Shown: positions 26,358 to 34,846, counted from the first letter of the stretch. The stretch is DNA of 64,000 bases from Caulobacter sp. 602-1 (GCF_003931565.1 NZ_RRYI01000001.1:620001-684000); one strand, 5' to 3'. Translations and numbers: made by a program. Notes: generated from the sequence alone by a model not told the origin.

Positions 26358-27530
26358 CTACAGTCGCTCGATGATCGTCACGTTGGCCAGTCCGCCGCCC
26401 TCGCACATGGTCTGCAGGCCGTAGCGGGCGCCGCGGTCCCGAAGGGCGTGGACCAGAGTGGTCATCAGCTTGGCGCCGGAACCGCCCAGCGGATGTCCCA
26501 GGGCGATGGCGCCGCCGTGGACGTTCAGCCTGTCCGGATCGCCGCCGATGACCTTCAGCCAGGCGGTCGGCACCGAGGCGAAGGCCTCGTTGACCTCGTA
26601 GAGGTCGATGTCGCCGATCTTCAACCCGGCGCGGTCCAGGGCCTTCTGGGTGGCCGGGATCGGAGCCTCCAGCATGATCACCGGATCGTGGCCGATCACG
26701 GTCATGCTGTGGATCCGCGCCAGCGGCGTGGCGCCCAGAGCTTTCAAGCCCCGCTCGTTGACGATCATCACTCCGGCCGCCCCGTCGCAGATCTGGCTGG
26801 AGGTTGCGGCGGTCAGGCGGCCGTCCTCGGTCAGCAGCTTCACCGACCCGATCGATTCAAGGGAGGCGTCCCATCGAATGCCTTCGTCGGCCGCGTGGGT
26901 CTCGGTCGCGCCGTCCGGCAGCGTGACCTCGATCGGCACGATCTCGGCGGCGAACTTGCCGCCCTTAGTGGCGGCCATGGCCCGCTGGTGGCTTTCGAGG
27001 GCGTAGGCGTCCAGTTCGTCCCGCGACAGGTCGTACTTCCTGGCGAGCATCTCGGCGCCGGCGAACTGGCTGAACTGGATGCCTGGATACCGGTCCTGGA
27101 TGCGCGGGCTCATATAGGTCCCGAAGCCGTTCTTGTAGGGCAGGGCCGAGGACAGCCCCATCGGCACCCGGCTCATGCTCTCGACACCGGCGGCGATGAC
27201 CACGTCCATGGCGCCCGACATGACGGTGGCGGCGGCGAAGTGGATGGCTTGTTGCGAGGAGCCGCACTGGCGGTCGACCGAGGTGGCCGGCACGCTCTCG
27301 GGCAGGCTGGAGGCCAGGACCGCGTTGCGAGCGATGTTGATGGCCTGCTCGCCGACCTGGCCGACGCAGCCCAGGATCACGTCCTCGATCAGGGCCGGAT
27401 CGGCGCCGCTGCGCGCGACCAGGGCGTCCAGCACCGTTCCGGCCAGATCGGCCGGATGCCAGCCCGAGACCTTGCCGCCCTTGCGCCCGCCGGCCGTCCG
27501 CGCGGCCGCCACGATATAGGCTTCGCCCAT
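26358..27530 (-). CDS. Acetyl-CoA C-acyltransferase (thiolase)
   Basis: 390 residues, the usual thiolase length. Nucleophile Cys89 in DRQCGSSQQAI, His346 in GHPLGGSGAKL and Cys376 in MCEGGG; NEAFASVP is the conserved loop. It condenses or cleaves acyl-CoA in fatty-acid degradation or acetoacetyl-CoA formation. The CGSSQQA rather than CGSGLQA active site is common in fadA/fadI-like members. It is monocistronic as far as can be seen. Confidence 0.93.
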   Translation of the reverse strand: MGEAYIVAAARTAGGRKGGKVSGWHPADLAGTVLDALVARSGADPALIEDVILGCVGQVGEQAINIARNAVLASSLPESVPATSVDRQCGSSQQAIHFAAATVMSGAMDVVIAAGVESMSRVPMGLSSALPYKNGFGTYMSPRIQDRYPGIQFSQFAGAEMLARKYDLSRDELDAYALESHQRAMAATKGGKFAAEIVPIEVTLPDGATETHAADEGIRWDASLESIGSVKLLTEDGRLTAATSSQICDGAAGVMIVNERGLKALGATPLARIHSMTVIGHDPVIMLEAPIPATQKALDRAGLKIGDIDLYEVNEAFASVPTAWLKVIGGDPDRLNVHGGAIALGHPLGGSGAKLMTTLVHALRDRGARYGLQTMCEGGGLANVTIIERL

Positions 27531-27610
27531 GGTTTCCTCCTGTCGTTGCGAGGAGTGAAACAGGCGTTCGAAGCGCTGTCAGCGGTGACGCGGCGTCATG
27601 GGGCGACGCT

Positions 27611-28054
27611 TCAGGGAGCGAGCGCTTCAGGGGACGACGCCGGGCGTCGGCGCGGCAGCGCGCCGCAGAACAGCGCCGCCATGGTCAGGTAGCTGAAGAC
27701 GCCGCCGCCCGCGATATAGCCGGCGCGATTGGAGAGCTTGTGATCGGCCAGGTTGGCGAGAACCAGGATCAGCGTCAGGCCGTGAAAGCCGCAGGCCCAC
27801 ATAGGCCACCAGCGATCCGATCGCAGGGCGATGAACAGCAGCACCGCCATCAGGGTCGCGTCGACCACGAATACCGCGGTCTGCGGGCCGAACCGCTGTA
27901 GGTTATTGTAGAACAGGCCGGTGGCGAACCAGGCCAGGATCATGGCCACACCGCCCAGACGCTCGGGCCAGCCGCCGCGCCACAGGGCCACGCCGGCCGC
28001 GATCAGCAGCGCGGCGAGACTGGCCCATTGGTAGAGATAGCTGAGCGGTGACAT
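27611..28054 (-). CDS. Four-helix membrane protein, unknown
   Basis: 147 residues with four hydrophobic segments (about 10-25, 33-48, 60-77, 85-101) and a further one near 115-135, so four or five helices. WWPMWACGFHGLTLIL and the His suggest no enzyme class I can name. Codon use is normal for the genome. No operon partner: the flanking genes are 80 bases downstream and 86 bases upstream. Confidence 0.7.
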   Translation of the reverse strand: MSPLSYLYQWASLAALLIAAGVALWRGGWPERLGGVAMILAWFATGLFYNNLQRFGPQTAVFVVDATLMAVLLFIALRSDRWWPMWACGFHGLTLILVLANLADHKLSNRAGYIAGGGVFSYLTMAALFCGALPRRRPASSPEALAP

Positions 28055-28088
28055 CGCGTCAGGGTGGCGCCATTCTCCAGGATTGCAA

Positions 28089-28118
28089 CGACCCTCGCCG
28101 TCGGGACGGCGAGGGTCG
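28089..28118. terminator. Hairpin between two hypothetical genes
   Basis: CGACCCTCGCCG (28089-28100) and CGGCGAGGGTCG (28107-28118), a 12-bp perfect stem with a six-base loop. No long U run. It lies just downstream of the 28141 gene on the minus strand. Confidence 0.6.
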
Positions 28119-28140
28119 CGCTGTCGTTGATCTAAGCGGA

Positions 28141-28491
28141 TCAGGCGGCGACGGTCAGGCGGCCGCCGGGCGTGGCCTCGACCATGCCCGCCGGCTTGAC
28201 GACAGGTTCGCCGAACGACACGGCCGACAGGCCGATGTCGTGCTGGGCGACCGACAGGTGCTTATGGGTGACCACGATGCTCTCGCGGGCCGCGCCCAGG
28301 GCCTGCATGGTGTTGATCGCGGACATCAGGGCGTCTTGGCCGATCAGAGCCGAGAGGTTGGCGTCCTGGCGTGTGGTCGGCATCAGCCCGGCCAGGGCGG
28401 CGGTGCGGGTGATCGCGGCGTCGATGGCCTTTTCGGCGGCGAACAGAGCTTCGGCCACGGTCTCGGCGGCCAGACGGCGTTGCTTGAGCAT
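28141..28491 (-). CDS. Hypothetical protein, helical, 116 residues
   Basis: Ala-rich N-terminal helices (AAETVAEALFAAEKAIDAAI) followed by QDALMSAINTMQALGAARES and a short beta-like tail. No signal or membrane segment. The spacing and lack of catalytic motifs recall small phage-gene-transfer or flagellar adaptors, but I cannot assign a family. It has AGGAG ahead of ATG 28491, good start support. Confidence 0.65.
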   Translation of the reverse strand: MLKQRRLAAETVAEALFAAEKAIDAAITRTAALAGLMPTTRQDANLSALIGQDALMSAINTMQALGAARESIVVTHKHLSVAQHDIGLSAVSFGEPVVKPAGMVEATPGGRLTVAA

Positions 28492-28583
28492 GAGAAGTCT
28501 CCTCGCGCCAAGGGATGCCCGGCGCGTTGCTGATGTGACGATAGGAGTGAAAGGGACGCCCCGGCTCCCCGGAGGCGGAGATC

Positions 28584-29369
28584 TTACGGAAACAGGCCTT
28601 GCAGCGCGTGGAGCCCCGCCAGGATCGAGCCGAACGCGAACGCGGTCACGATCATCACGGCGGCGATGAAGGCCAATCGCAGGGGCAGGCTCAGATGATT
28701 GGGCCGTCCTCCTCCGAGTCCGAAGAGGACAAGTCCGACAGGAACGTCTCGTCCATCACCGCGCTGGCGATACACAGGATCTCCCGCATCACCAGCTCGC
28801 TGGGCTTGAACGAAGCCTGCTTGCGGGTGGCTTCCACCAGGTCGTGCACCATCGAAGCGCCGGCCGGAGTCACCGACAGGCTCTGCAACTGGCGTTCGAG
28901 CTGGCTCCACGTGATCGGTGGCAGGGCCTCGGCCGAATTCAGCAGGGGCCACGCGTGCTCGAAGCTCTTCACTTCCTGGCGCAGATGCGTGGCTCGGCCG
29001 ATCGCGTCCTTCTGATGGGGGGTCAACTCGTTCACTGGGAACTCCTTCCTCGATGAGGTCAGCAGACCGCGAGGAAGGATGTTCGCCTAGCCGGGACGCG
29101 TCGGACCCTGACGCGATCGGAGGGGGGGCGCCCCCCTGATACGCTCGATCGAAGACGCGGCGCGCGGCGTCGTAACGGTCGGCCGCGCCCAGGCGCTTGC
29201 GGGCCTTGTCCAGGTGCCAGTCGACCGTGTGCTTGGAGAGGCCCAGTTCGCGGGCGATCTCCTTGGAGCTCATGTGGCGATCGACGAGTCGAAGGCATTC
29301 GCGCTCACGCTCGGTGAGGCGTTCCAGGCCGTCGGCCCGGTCAGGCAGGGTGTGAGCGCCCTTATCCAT
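28584..29369 (-). CDS. LuxR-type HTH regulator with C-terminal membrane helix (extent uncertain)
   Basis: Residues 15-75 form a GerE/LuxR helix-turn-helix (LTERERECLRLVDRHMSSKE, then IARELGLSKHTVDWHL) with no receiver domain. The last 45 residues (LPLRLAFIAAVMIVTAFAFG onward) form one membrane helix. Membrane-tethered HTH proteins of this layout occur in related bacteria. The middle (about 112-225) overlaps a better-supported gene in another frame (28691-29035) and reads as Arg/Pro-rich out-of-frame sequence. Either the regulator ends early or the inner gene is nested. The HTH is certain, the full length is not. Confidence 0.6.
   Translation of the reverse strand: MDKGAHTLPDRADGLERLTERERECLRLVDRHMSSKEIARELGLSKHTVDWHLDKARKRLGAADRYDAARRVFDRAYQGGAPPPIASGSDASRLGEHPSSRSADLIEEGVPSERVDPPSEGRDRPSHASAPGSEELRARVAPAEFGRGPATDHVEPARTPVAEPVGDSGRRFDGARPGGSHPQAGFVQAQRAGDAGDPVYRQRGDGRDVPVGLVLFGLGGGRPNHLSLPLRLAFIAAVMIVTAFAFGSILAGLHALQGLFP
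28691..29035 (-). CDS. Hypothetical 114-residue protein nested in the LuxR-type frame
   Basis: GTG start at 29035 follows a strong GGAAGGAG ribosome site. The codons show the high third-position GC of real genes here, and the product has ordinary composition: a helical, mildly acidic protein ending SSDSEEDGPII. It lies in a different frame on the same strand as the LuxR-type reading frame. I do not recognise a family. It probably is the true gene across this stretch. Confidence 0.68.
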   Translation of the reverse strand: MNELTPHQKDAIGRATHLRQEVKSFEHAWPLLNSAEALPPITWSQLERQLQSLSVTPAGASMVHDLVEATRKQASFKPSELVMREILCIASAVMDETFLSDLSSSDSEEDGPII

Positions 29370-29431
29370 CGCCGAGAACCATATGCAAACGCGACAGGCC
29401 GGCCAAGCGCCGGAACATTAAACCTTGGCTA

Positions 29432-30490
29432 TCAGCGACGCGGCAGATCGCCGTCTGCCAGGGTCGAGGACACTTTCCACAGGTCGACGCCGCCTTCGGA
29501 GGCATGGCGGTCGATCTGCGCCAGCTCCTCGGCCGAGAAGGTGACGGCCTTCAGCGCCGCCAGGGAATCCTCCAGCTGGGCGACGGTGCGGGCGCCGATC
29601 AGGGCGGAGGTGACGCGCGGATCGCGCAGAGTCCAGGCGATCGCCATCTGGGCCAGGGTCTGGCCACGACCTTGGGCGATCGCGTTCAGGGCCTTGATGC
29701 GATCCAGATTGTCCTGGGTCAGCAGATGCCCGCCGAACGAGCCCTCCCTGGCCGCCCGCGAGTCCGTCGGCACGCCGTTCAGGTACTTGCTGGTCAGCAG
29801 CCCTTGCGCCAGCGGCGAGAAGGCGATGCAGCCGACGCCGAGGTCGTCCAGGGTGTCCAGCAGCGCGTCCTCGATCCAGCGATTGACCATCGAATAGGAC
29901 GGCTGGTGGATCAGCAGCGGCACGCCCTCGCTCTTCAGGATCGCGTGGGCCTTGCGGGTGAGCTCGGGCGAGTAGGACGAGATCCCGACGTACAGCGCCT
30001 TGCCCTGCCGGTGCAGGTGGGCCAGCGCGCCCATGGTCTCTTCCAGCGGCGTCGTGGGATCGACGCGGTGCGAGTAGAAGATGTCGACATAGTCGACGCC
30101 CATGCGCTTGAGGCTCTGGTCGCAGCTGGCGATCAGATACTTCCGCGATCCGCCGATCCCGCCATAGGGGCCGGGCCACATGTCCCAGCCGGCCTTGGTC
30201 GAGATGACCAGTTCGTCGCGGTAGGCCTTGAAGTCGCTCCCCAGCACCTTGCCGAAGTTCTCCTCCGCCGAGCCGTAGGGCGGGCCGTAATTGTTGGCGA
30301 GGTCGAAGTGGGTGACTCCCAGATCGAAGGCCCGGCGCAGAATGGCGCGGCCGGTCTCGAACACGTCGGCCCCGCCGAAGTTCTGCCAGAGGCCCAGCGA
30401 GATCGCCGGCAGATCCAGGCCGCTGCGGCCGGTGCGGCGATAGGGCATGGCCGCGTAGCGGTCGGCGGCGGCGACATAGGGAGTCTGCAT
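29432..30490 (-). CDS. Aldo-keto reductase (YghZ/MgrA-like)
   Basis: 352-residue TIM-barrel oxidoreductase with the catalytic set Asp/Tyr (FDLANNYGPPYGSAEENFG), Lys (STKAGWDMWPGPYGG) and His (DIFYSHRVDPTTPLEET). The GPYGGxGSRKYL stretch is typical of L-glyceraldehyde-3-phosphate reductases (YghZ) and Kv-beta-like AKR14 members, NADPH-dependent. It is 96 bases downstream of the LysR gene on the same strand, probably co-regulated. Confidence 0.9.
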   Translation of the reverse strand: MQTPYVAAADRYAAMPYRRTGRSGLDLPAISLGLWQNFGGADVFETGRAILRRAFDLGVTHFDLANNYGPPYGSAEENFGKVLGSDFKAYRDELVISTKAGWDMWPGPYGGIGGSRKYLIASCDQSLKRMGVDYVDIFYSHRVDPTTPLEETMGALAHLHRQGKALYVGISSYSPELTRKAHAILKSEGVPLLIHQPSYSMVNRWIEDALLDTLDDLGVGCIAFSPLAQGLLTSKYLNGVPTDSRAAREGSFGGHLLTQDNLDRIKALNAIAQGRGQTLAQMAIAWTLRDPRVTSALIGARTVAQLEDSLAALKAVTFSAEELAQIDRHASEGGVDLWKVSSTLADGDLPRR

Positions 30491-30586
30491 CGGGTGTTCC
30501 TCTGAGCGCGCGAGACTACAGCCGTCCCGCGCCGCTTCGGCAAGGGTGTTCAGGCCATAGGTCTGGCCAAAGCGCGGCGGGGCGAC

Positions 30587-31489
30587 TCAATTGGCCTGGC
30601 CGCGAAACCGTTCGATGAGAAAGGCCGTGGCGGGACCGGGCGGGGTGTCGCTGCGATAGATGGCGTGCAGCGCGTAGACCGCGTCGCTCAGGTCCGGCAT
30701 GTCGAGGCGCGTGAGGCGGCCGGCGGCGATGTCCTCGCGAACCATCGGCTCGGGCATGTTGCCCCAGCCGAAGCCCTCCTTCAGCAGCAGGTGCTTCGCG
30801 CCCAGGTCGGCCAGCCGCCATGTGTGGACGCTGCCGACGGCGAAGTCGCGGCCCTCTGTCAGCCTCGAACGGTCGGTCAGGACGAGCTGGGTGTGGCCGC
30901 GCGCCGCGCGGGGCGGGTTGCGCCCCCGGGCCAGCGGGTGGTCCGGGGCGGCGACCGGGATCAGCAGGGTCGAGCCCACGGCGATGGTCTCCAGCGCGTC
31001 GCCGCCGTTGACGACGTCCAGCGGTCCGGCGACGCCTACCGTGGCTTGACGATCAAGCACCATCTGGGTCACCGCGCCCAGGCCCTCGACATAGAGGCGC
31101 AGGGTCACGGTCGGAAACGCCTCGCGAAAGGCCCGCAGGGCGTCGACCACGCGGGCGGTGGGCAGCATGACGTCCAGCACCAGGTTGACCTCGGCCTCCA
31201 GTCCCCGGATCAGGCCCCTGGCCTGGGCCCGGAGGGACGCGACGTCGCCGGCGATCACCCGGGCCTGGGCCAGCACCACCCGGCCGGCTTCGGTCAGCAC
31301 CGGCGTTTTGGCCGCGTCGCGGTCGAACAGCGTCAGGCCCAGCTGGGCCTCAAGATTGGCGATCGCATAGCTGACCACGGAGTTGGCCCGGTTCATCCGC
31401 CGGGCCGCGCCCGCGAAGCTGCCGGCCTCGACCACGGCCAGGAAGACGGACAGCTGGTCCAGAGTGGGCGCGCCTGGCTCGGTGGTCAT
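30587..31489 (-). CDS. LysR-family transcriptional regulator
   Basis: 300 residues: N-terminal winged HTH (LDQLSVFLAVVEAGSFAGAA, RRMNRANSVVSYAIANLE) and C-terminal periplasmic-binding-like effector domain. Divergent from wrbA, upstream of the aldo-keto reductase. A perfect T-N11-A palindrome at 31501-31513 between lysR and wrbA is the expected binding site, so it likely controls wrbA in response to a quinone or electrophile. Confidence 0.92.
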   Translation of the reverse strand: MTTEPGAPTLDQLSVFLAVVEAGSFAGAARRMNRANSVVSYAIANLEAQLGLTLFDRDAAKTPVLTEAGRVVLAQARVIAGDVASLRAQARGLIRGLEAEVNLVLDVMLPTARVVDALRAFREAFPTVTLRLYVEGLGAVTQMVLDRQATVGVAGPLDVVNGGDALETIAVGSTLLIPVAAPDHPLARGRNPPRAARGHTQLVLTDRSRLTEGRDFAVGSVHTWRLADLGAKHLLLKEGFGWGNMPEPMVREDIAAGRLTRLDMPDLSDAVYALHAIYRSDTPPGPATAFLIERFRGQAN

Positions 31490-31500
31490 GAACTTATCAA

Positions 31501-31513
31501 TCGAAAATTTCGA
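31501..31513. promoter_or_regulatory. LysR-type T-N11-A operator between lysR and wrbA
   Basis: TCGAAA-A-TTTCGA is a perfect 13-bp palindrome with the LysR T-N11-A form, 12 bases from the lysR start. A CATAAT at 31515-31520 may be the wrbA -10, giving a leader of about 98 bases. Confidence 0.6.
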
Positions 31514-31624
31514 ACATAATGGACGATTTTATTCGACTGTTTCGCAAACTCAAGCGGCGCCAAAAGACACGCCGACGACGGGGCATGACGCTTCCGTCAA
31601 GCAAGACACCGAGGGTTCGCCGTC

Positions 31625-32224
31625 ATGGCCAAGGTTCTGGTTCTCTATTATTCGTCCTACGGTCACCTGGAGACGATGGCCAAGGCCGTCGCCGAGGGCG
31701 CGCGCGAAGCCGGCGCGACCGTGGATATCAAACGCGTGCCCGAAACCGTGCCGCTGGACATCGCCAAGAGCGCCCACTTCAAGCTGGATCAAGAGGCTCC
31801 GGTCGCCTCGGTCGAGGATCTGGCCGCCTACGACGCGATCATCGTCGGCGCGCCGACCCGTTTCGGCCGCATGGCCTCGCAGGTCGCGGCGTTCTTCGAC
31901 CAGGCCGGCGGCCTGTGGGCCCGCGGCGCCCTGCACGGCAAGGTGGCCGGCGCCTTCACCTCGACCGCCACCCAGCACGGCGGCCAGGAAACGACGCTGT
32001 TCTCGATCATCACCAACCTGCTGCACTTCGGCACGACGATCGTGGGCATGGACTATGGTCACGCCGGCCAGATGACGCTGGATGAAATCACCGGCGGCAG
32101 CCCCTACGGCGCCACCACCATCGCCGGCGGCGACGGCTCGCGTCAGCCCAGCGAGAACGAACTGACCGGCGCCCGCTACCAAGGTCGCCGCATCGCCGAA
32201 ACGGCCATCAAGCTGCACGGCTGA
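31625..32224 (+). CDS. wrbA: NAD(P)H:quinone oxidoreductase WrbA
   Basis: 199-residue flavodoxin-like protein. FMN phosphate loop [30 protein letters not shown] and [13 protein letters not shown] are WrbA hallmarks. It reduces quinones by two electrons, avoiding semiquinone radicals. Divergent LysR regulator and downstream terminator (32274-32326). Confidence 0.95.
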   Translation: MAKVLVLYYSSYGHLETMAKAVAEGAREAGATVDIKRVPETVPLDIAKSAHFKLDQEAPVASVEDLAAYDAIIVGAPTRFGRMASQVAAFFDQAGGLWARGALHGKVAGAFTSTATQHGGQETTLFSIITNLLHFGTTIVGMDYGHAGQMTLDEITGGSPYGATTIAGGDGSRQPSENELTGARYQGRRIAETAIKLHG

Positions 32225-32273
32225 TCCTAAGCCCCGGCCTTTAGCCGGTCACATCGTCAGCGACCGGCCGCGA

Positions 32274-32326
32274 GGGGCCGGCCGGCTCCTTCCCCCTCCC
32301 GGGGAGCCGGTCGGCCCCTTCTTTCG
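32274..32326 (+). terminator. wrbA terminator
   Basis: GGGGCCGGCCGGCTCC (32274-32289) pairs with GGAGCCGGTCGGCCCC (32303-32318), one wobble, followed by TTCTTTC. It lies 50 bases after wrbA and 28 bases before the small basic peptide gene, which must then have read-through or its own promoter. Confidence 0.75.
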
Positions 32327-32353
32327 TTGAACCTGAAAACAGGGAGTCTCGTC

Positions 32354-32470
32354 ATGCGTCGCCGCAACGGTCTTTTCGCCGATCTCTGGAGAGGTTTCGT
32401 CTTCATCGTGACCATCCGGGCGATCGCCAAGCACTATCGCTCGCGCCGTTTCTACCTGGTCGGCCGCTGA
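32354..32470 (+). CDS. 38-residue basic peptide
   Basis: ATG 32354 follows AGGGAG by eight bases, ends TGA 32470. The product has Arg-rich ends (MRRRNG, HYRSRRFYLVGR) and a central hydrophobic stretch (about 11-24, FVFIVTIRAIA), so it may lie on or across the membrane. Too short for most gene callers. No family recognised. The good ribosome site and normal codons support a true gene. Confidence 0.62.
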   Translation: MRRRNGLFADLWRGFVFIVTIRAIAKHYRSRRFYLVGR

Positions 32471-32499
32471 GGGTTGTCGGCCTGGGGCTGTGGCGGTCA

Positions 32500-32640
32500 A
32501 GTTCTGGCTGAGATAATTTAAGGTGTATCATTTTGATACATTATATTGATTGGAATTGATCGAGTTCATCTCTCAACGCGTGTTAATGGTAAATAACATA
32601 GTTTGATTTGTTAATCATAGAATATTGAAAATTAAACGAA
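32500..32640. other. AT-rich island upstream of first flagellin
   Basis: In 32521-32640 only 33 of 120 bases are G/C, in a GC-rich genome. It holds a perfect inverted repeat TGTATCA-TTT-TGATACA (32524-32540) and TTGAT repeats at 32533, 32546 and 32556. No gene. It likely carries the flagellin promoter, UP or IHF/regulator sites. Confidence 0.6.
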
Positions 32641-32670
32641 GCTGTAAGCTCGTTGTGCGAGGGTCGTGTT

Positions 32671-32733
32671 GGGCAAAATGCCTACCGGTCGTCAAAATGA
32701 CGCCGGAATACCTCGAATAGGAGTTGTTTCGTC
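32671..32733 (+). promoter_or_regulatory. Flagellin leader with two hairpins, copy 1
   Basis: GGGCAAAATGCC (32671-32682) and CCGGTCGTCA-AAA-TGACGCCGG (32685-32706) form two short hairpins with A-rich loops, followed by AATAGGAG and the flagellin ATG at 32734. The same leader precedes the second flagellin, with the few changes falling where pairing can be kept. In Caulobacter, FlbT binds flagellin mRNA leaders, so this is a probable target. Confidence 0.65.
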
Positions 32734-33561
32734 ATGGCGCTGAACAGCATCAACACGAACTCGGGCGCGCTGATCGCCCTGCAGAACCTGAACTCGACGA
32801 ACGCCGAACTGGGCTCCGTCCAGCAACGCATCAACACCGGCAAGAAGGTTGGTTCCGCCAAGGACAACGGCGCGATCTGGGCCATGGCCAAGACCCAGTC
32901 GTCGACCTCGTCGTCGCTGAACTCGGTGAAGGACTCGCTGCAACGCGGCCAGTCGACCATCGACGTGGCCCTGGCCGCCGGCGACACCATCACCGACCTG
33001 CTCGGCAAGATGAAGGAAAAGGCCCTGGCCGCTTCCGACACCTCGCTGAACACCGCTTCGTTCAACGCGCTGAAGTCGGACTTCGACTCGCTGCGCGAAC
33101 AGGTCCAGAAGGCCGCCGACAACGCCAAGTTCAACGGCGTCAGCCTGGCCGACGGCAAGGCCTCCAAGATGACCTTCCTGGCCAACTCGGACGGTTCGGG
33201 CTTCACCGTGAAGGCTCAGACCCTGGGTCTGGCCGGTCTCGGCCTGAGCTCGACGGCGACCTCGACCTTCGCCTCGGCCAGCTCGGCCAAGACGATGATC
33301 GCCACGATCGACAAGGCTATCGGCACCGCCACCAACAAGCTGGCCTCGCTGGGCACGGCCTCGACCGGTCTCGACACCCACCTGACCTTCGTCGGCAAGC
33401 TGCAGGACAGCCTGGACGCCGGCGTCGGCAACCTGGTGGACGCCGACCTGGCCAAGGAAAGCGCCAAGCTGCAGTCGCTGCAGACCAAGCAGCAGCTGGG
33501 CATCCAGGCCCTGTCGATCGCCAACTCCTCGACCTCGTCGATCCTCAGCCTGTTCCGCTAA
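32734..33561 (+). CDS. Flagellin (FljM/N/O class), first copy
   Basis: 275-residue flagellin: conserved N-terminal helix ([20 protein letters not shown]) and C-terminal helix ([20 protein letters not shown]) that form the D0/D1 filament core, with a small central region (about 150-190). Exported by the flagellar type III system, no cleaved signal. Size and sequence fit the 25-kDa Caulobacter flagellins of the fljMNO cluster. It differs from the second copy mostly near residues 28-52 and 140-190. Confidence 0.95.
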   Translation: MALNSINTNSGALIALQNLNSTNAELGSVQQRINTGKKVGSAKDNGAIWAMAKTQSSTSSSLNSVKDSLQRGQSTIDVALAAGDTITDLLGKMKEKALAASDTSLNTASFNALKSDFDSLREQVQKAADNAKFNGVSLADGKASKMTFLANSDGSGFTVKAQTLGLAGLGLSSTATSTFASASSAKTMIATIDKAIGTATNKLASLGTASTGLDTHLTFVGKLQDSLDAGVGNLVDADLAKESAKLQSLQTKQQLGIQALSIANSSTSSILSLFR

Positions 33562-33593
33562 GCCGGACGTCTTCGACCTTAAGGTCGTCGAGA

Positions 33594-33623
33594 GGGCGAG
33601 TCTTCGGACTCGCCCTTTTCTTT
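33594..33623 (+). terminator. Terminator of flagellin copy 1
   Basis: GGGCGAGTC-TTCG-GACTCGCCC (33594-33615) with UUCG tetraloop and TTTTCTTT. Identical to the terminator of copy 2 (34753-34782). Confidence 0.9.
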
Positions 33624-33890
33624 GCGCTCAGTCTCGCAGAGTCTAGGTGGGGTTCGTCAGGTGGAGTGAGAGTGTTCTGAATGTGTGCCAATTTGGGACA
33701 CTTTCCGAAATATAGTAATGAGTCCTAACGTTCTGGCGGTGTTTCTTAAGGAAGCGACCTTGTGATTCAGCGAGGCGCCTGTCTCTCATCAACAATATTG
33801 AAAGAGCGGGCGGCATAGTGTGGCCGCGGGCAAAATGCCCGCCGGTTGTCAAAATGACGCCGGAACACCTCGAATAGGAGTTGTTTCGTC
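33624..33890 (+). promoter_or_regulatory. Promoter and twin-hairpin leader of flagellin copy 2
   Basis: No gene here. From 33828 the leader repeats that of copy 1: GGGCAAAATGCCC (33828-33840), GCCGGTTGTCA-AAA-TGACGCCGG (33841-33863), AATAGGAG and ATG 33891. Upstream (33640-33827) the sequence is unlike copy 1, so the two genes have separate promoters. No clear sigma54 site (TGGCAC-N5-TTGC) was found in either. Confidence 0.6.
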
Positions 33891-34712
33891 ATGGCGCTGA
33901 ACAGCATCAACACGAACTCGGGCGCGCTGATCGCCCTGCAGAACCTGAACTCGACGAACGCCGAACTGGGCGTCACCCAGCAACGCATCAACACCGGCAA
34001 GAAGGTCGGTAACGCCAAGGACAACGGCGCGATCTGGGCCATGTCCAAGACTCAGATGGCCTCGTCGTCGTCCCTGAACTCGGTGAAGGACTCGCTGCAA
34101 CGCGGCCAGTCGACCATCGACGTGGCCCTGGCCGCCGGCGACACCATCACCGACCTGCTCGGCAAGATGAAGGAAAAGGCCCTGGCCGCTTCCGACACCT
34201 CGCTGAACACCGCTTCGTTCAACGCGCTGAAGTCGGACTTCGACTCGCTGCGTGAACAGGTCCAGAAGGCCGCCGACAACGCCAAGTTCAATGGCGTCAG
34301 CCTGGCCGACGGCAAGGCCACGCAGATGACCTTCCTGGCCAACACCGATGGTTCGGGCTTCACCGTGAAGGCTCAGACCCTGGGTCTGCAAGGCCTGCAA
34401 CTGTCGGCGGGTTCGAGCTTCGCCACCGCCACCCTGGCCAAGGCGATGATCACCCAGATCGACAAGGCCATCGGCACCGCCACCAACAAGCTGGCCTCGC
34501 TGGGCACGGCCTCGACCGGTCTCGACACCCACCTGACCTTCGTCGGCAAGCTGCAGGACAGCCTGGACGCCGGCGTCGGCAACCTGGTGGACGCGGACCT
34601 CGCCAAGGAAAGCGCCAAGCTGCAGTCGCTGCAGACCAAGCAGCAGCTGGGCATCCAGGCGCTGTCGATCGCCAACTCCTCGACCTCGTCGATCCTCAGC
34701 CTGTTCCGCTAA
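33891..34712 (+). CDS. Flagellin (FljM/N/O class), second copy
   Basis: 273 residues, nearly identical to the first copy over residues 1-25, 55-140 and the last 85, and at DNA level too, which suggests recent duplication or gene conversion. Changes cluster in the middle (surface-exposed region). Same leader hairpins, same terminator. C. crescentus has three such genes in tandem; only two are here. Confidence 0.95.
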   Translation: MALNSINTNSGALIALQNLNSTNAELGVTQQRINTGKKVGNAKDNGAIWAMSKTQMASSSSLNSVKDSLQRGQSTIDVALAAGDTITDLLGKMKEKALAASDTSLNTASFNALKSDFDSLREQVQKAADNAKFNGVSLADGKATQMTFLANTDGSGFTVKAQTLGLQGLQLSAGSSFATATLAKAMITQIDKAIGTATNKLASLGTASTGLDTHLTFVGKLQDSLDAGVGNLVDADLAKESAKLQSLQTKQQLGIQALSIANSSTSSILSLFR

Positions 34713-34752
34713 GCCAAGGAAACGTCCGACCGCCGACGCGGTCGCTAACTTG

Positions 34753-34782
34753 GGGCGAGTCTTCGGACTCGCCCTTTTCTTT
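34753..34782 (+). terminator. Terminator of flagellin copy 2
   Basis: GGGCGAGTC-TTCG-GACTCGCCC (34753-34774) followed by TTTTCTTT; identical to that after copy 1. Confidence 0.9.
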
Positions 34783-34846
34783 GGGCCCCATTTTCTCCCC
34801 AAGACCCACGAGGTGGCCTGACCACTTGCCTCCGCGACCCTCGCCA

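Noticed and set aside
29418..30179. Second reading frame across the aldo-keto reductase
   Set aside because: Arg/Pro/Gly-rich, no start signal; catalytic residues are in the frame ending at 29432.
32660..32680. Possible sigma54 promoter (GG-N10-GC) before flagellin 1
   Set aside because: The GG and GC spacing fits but flanking bases do not match TGGCAC-N5-TTGC.
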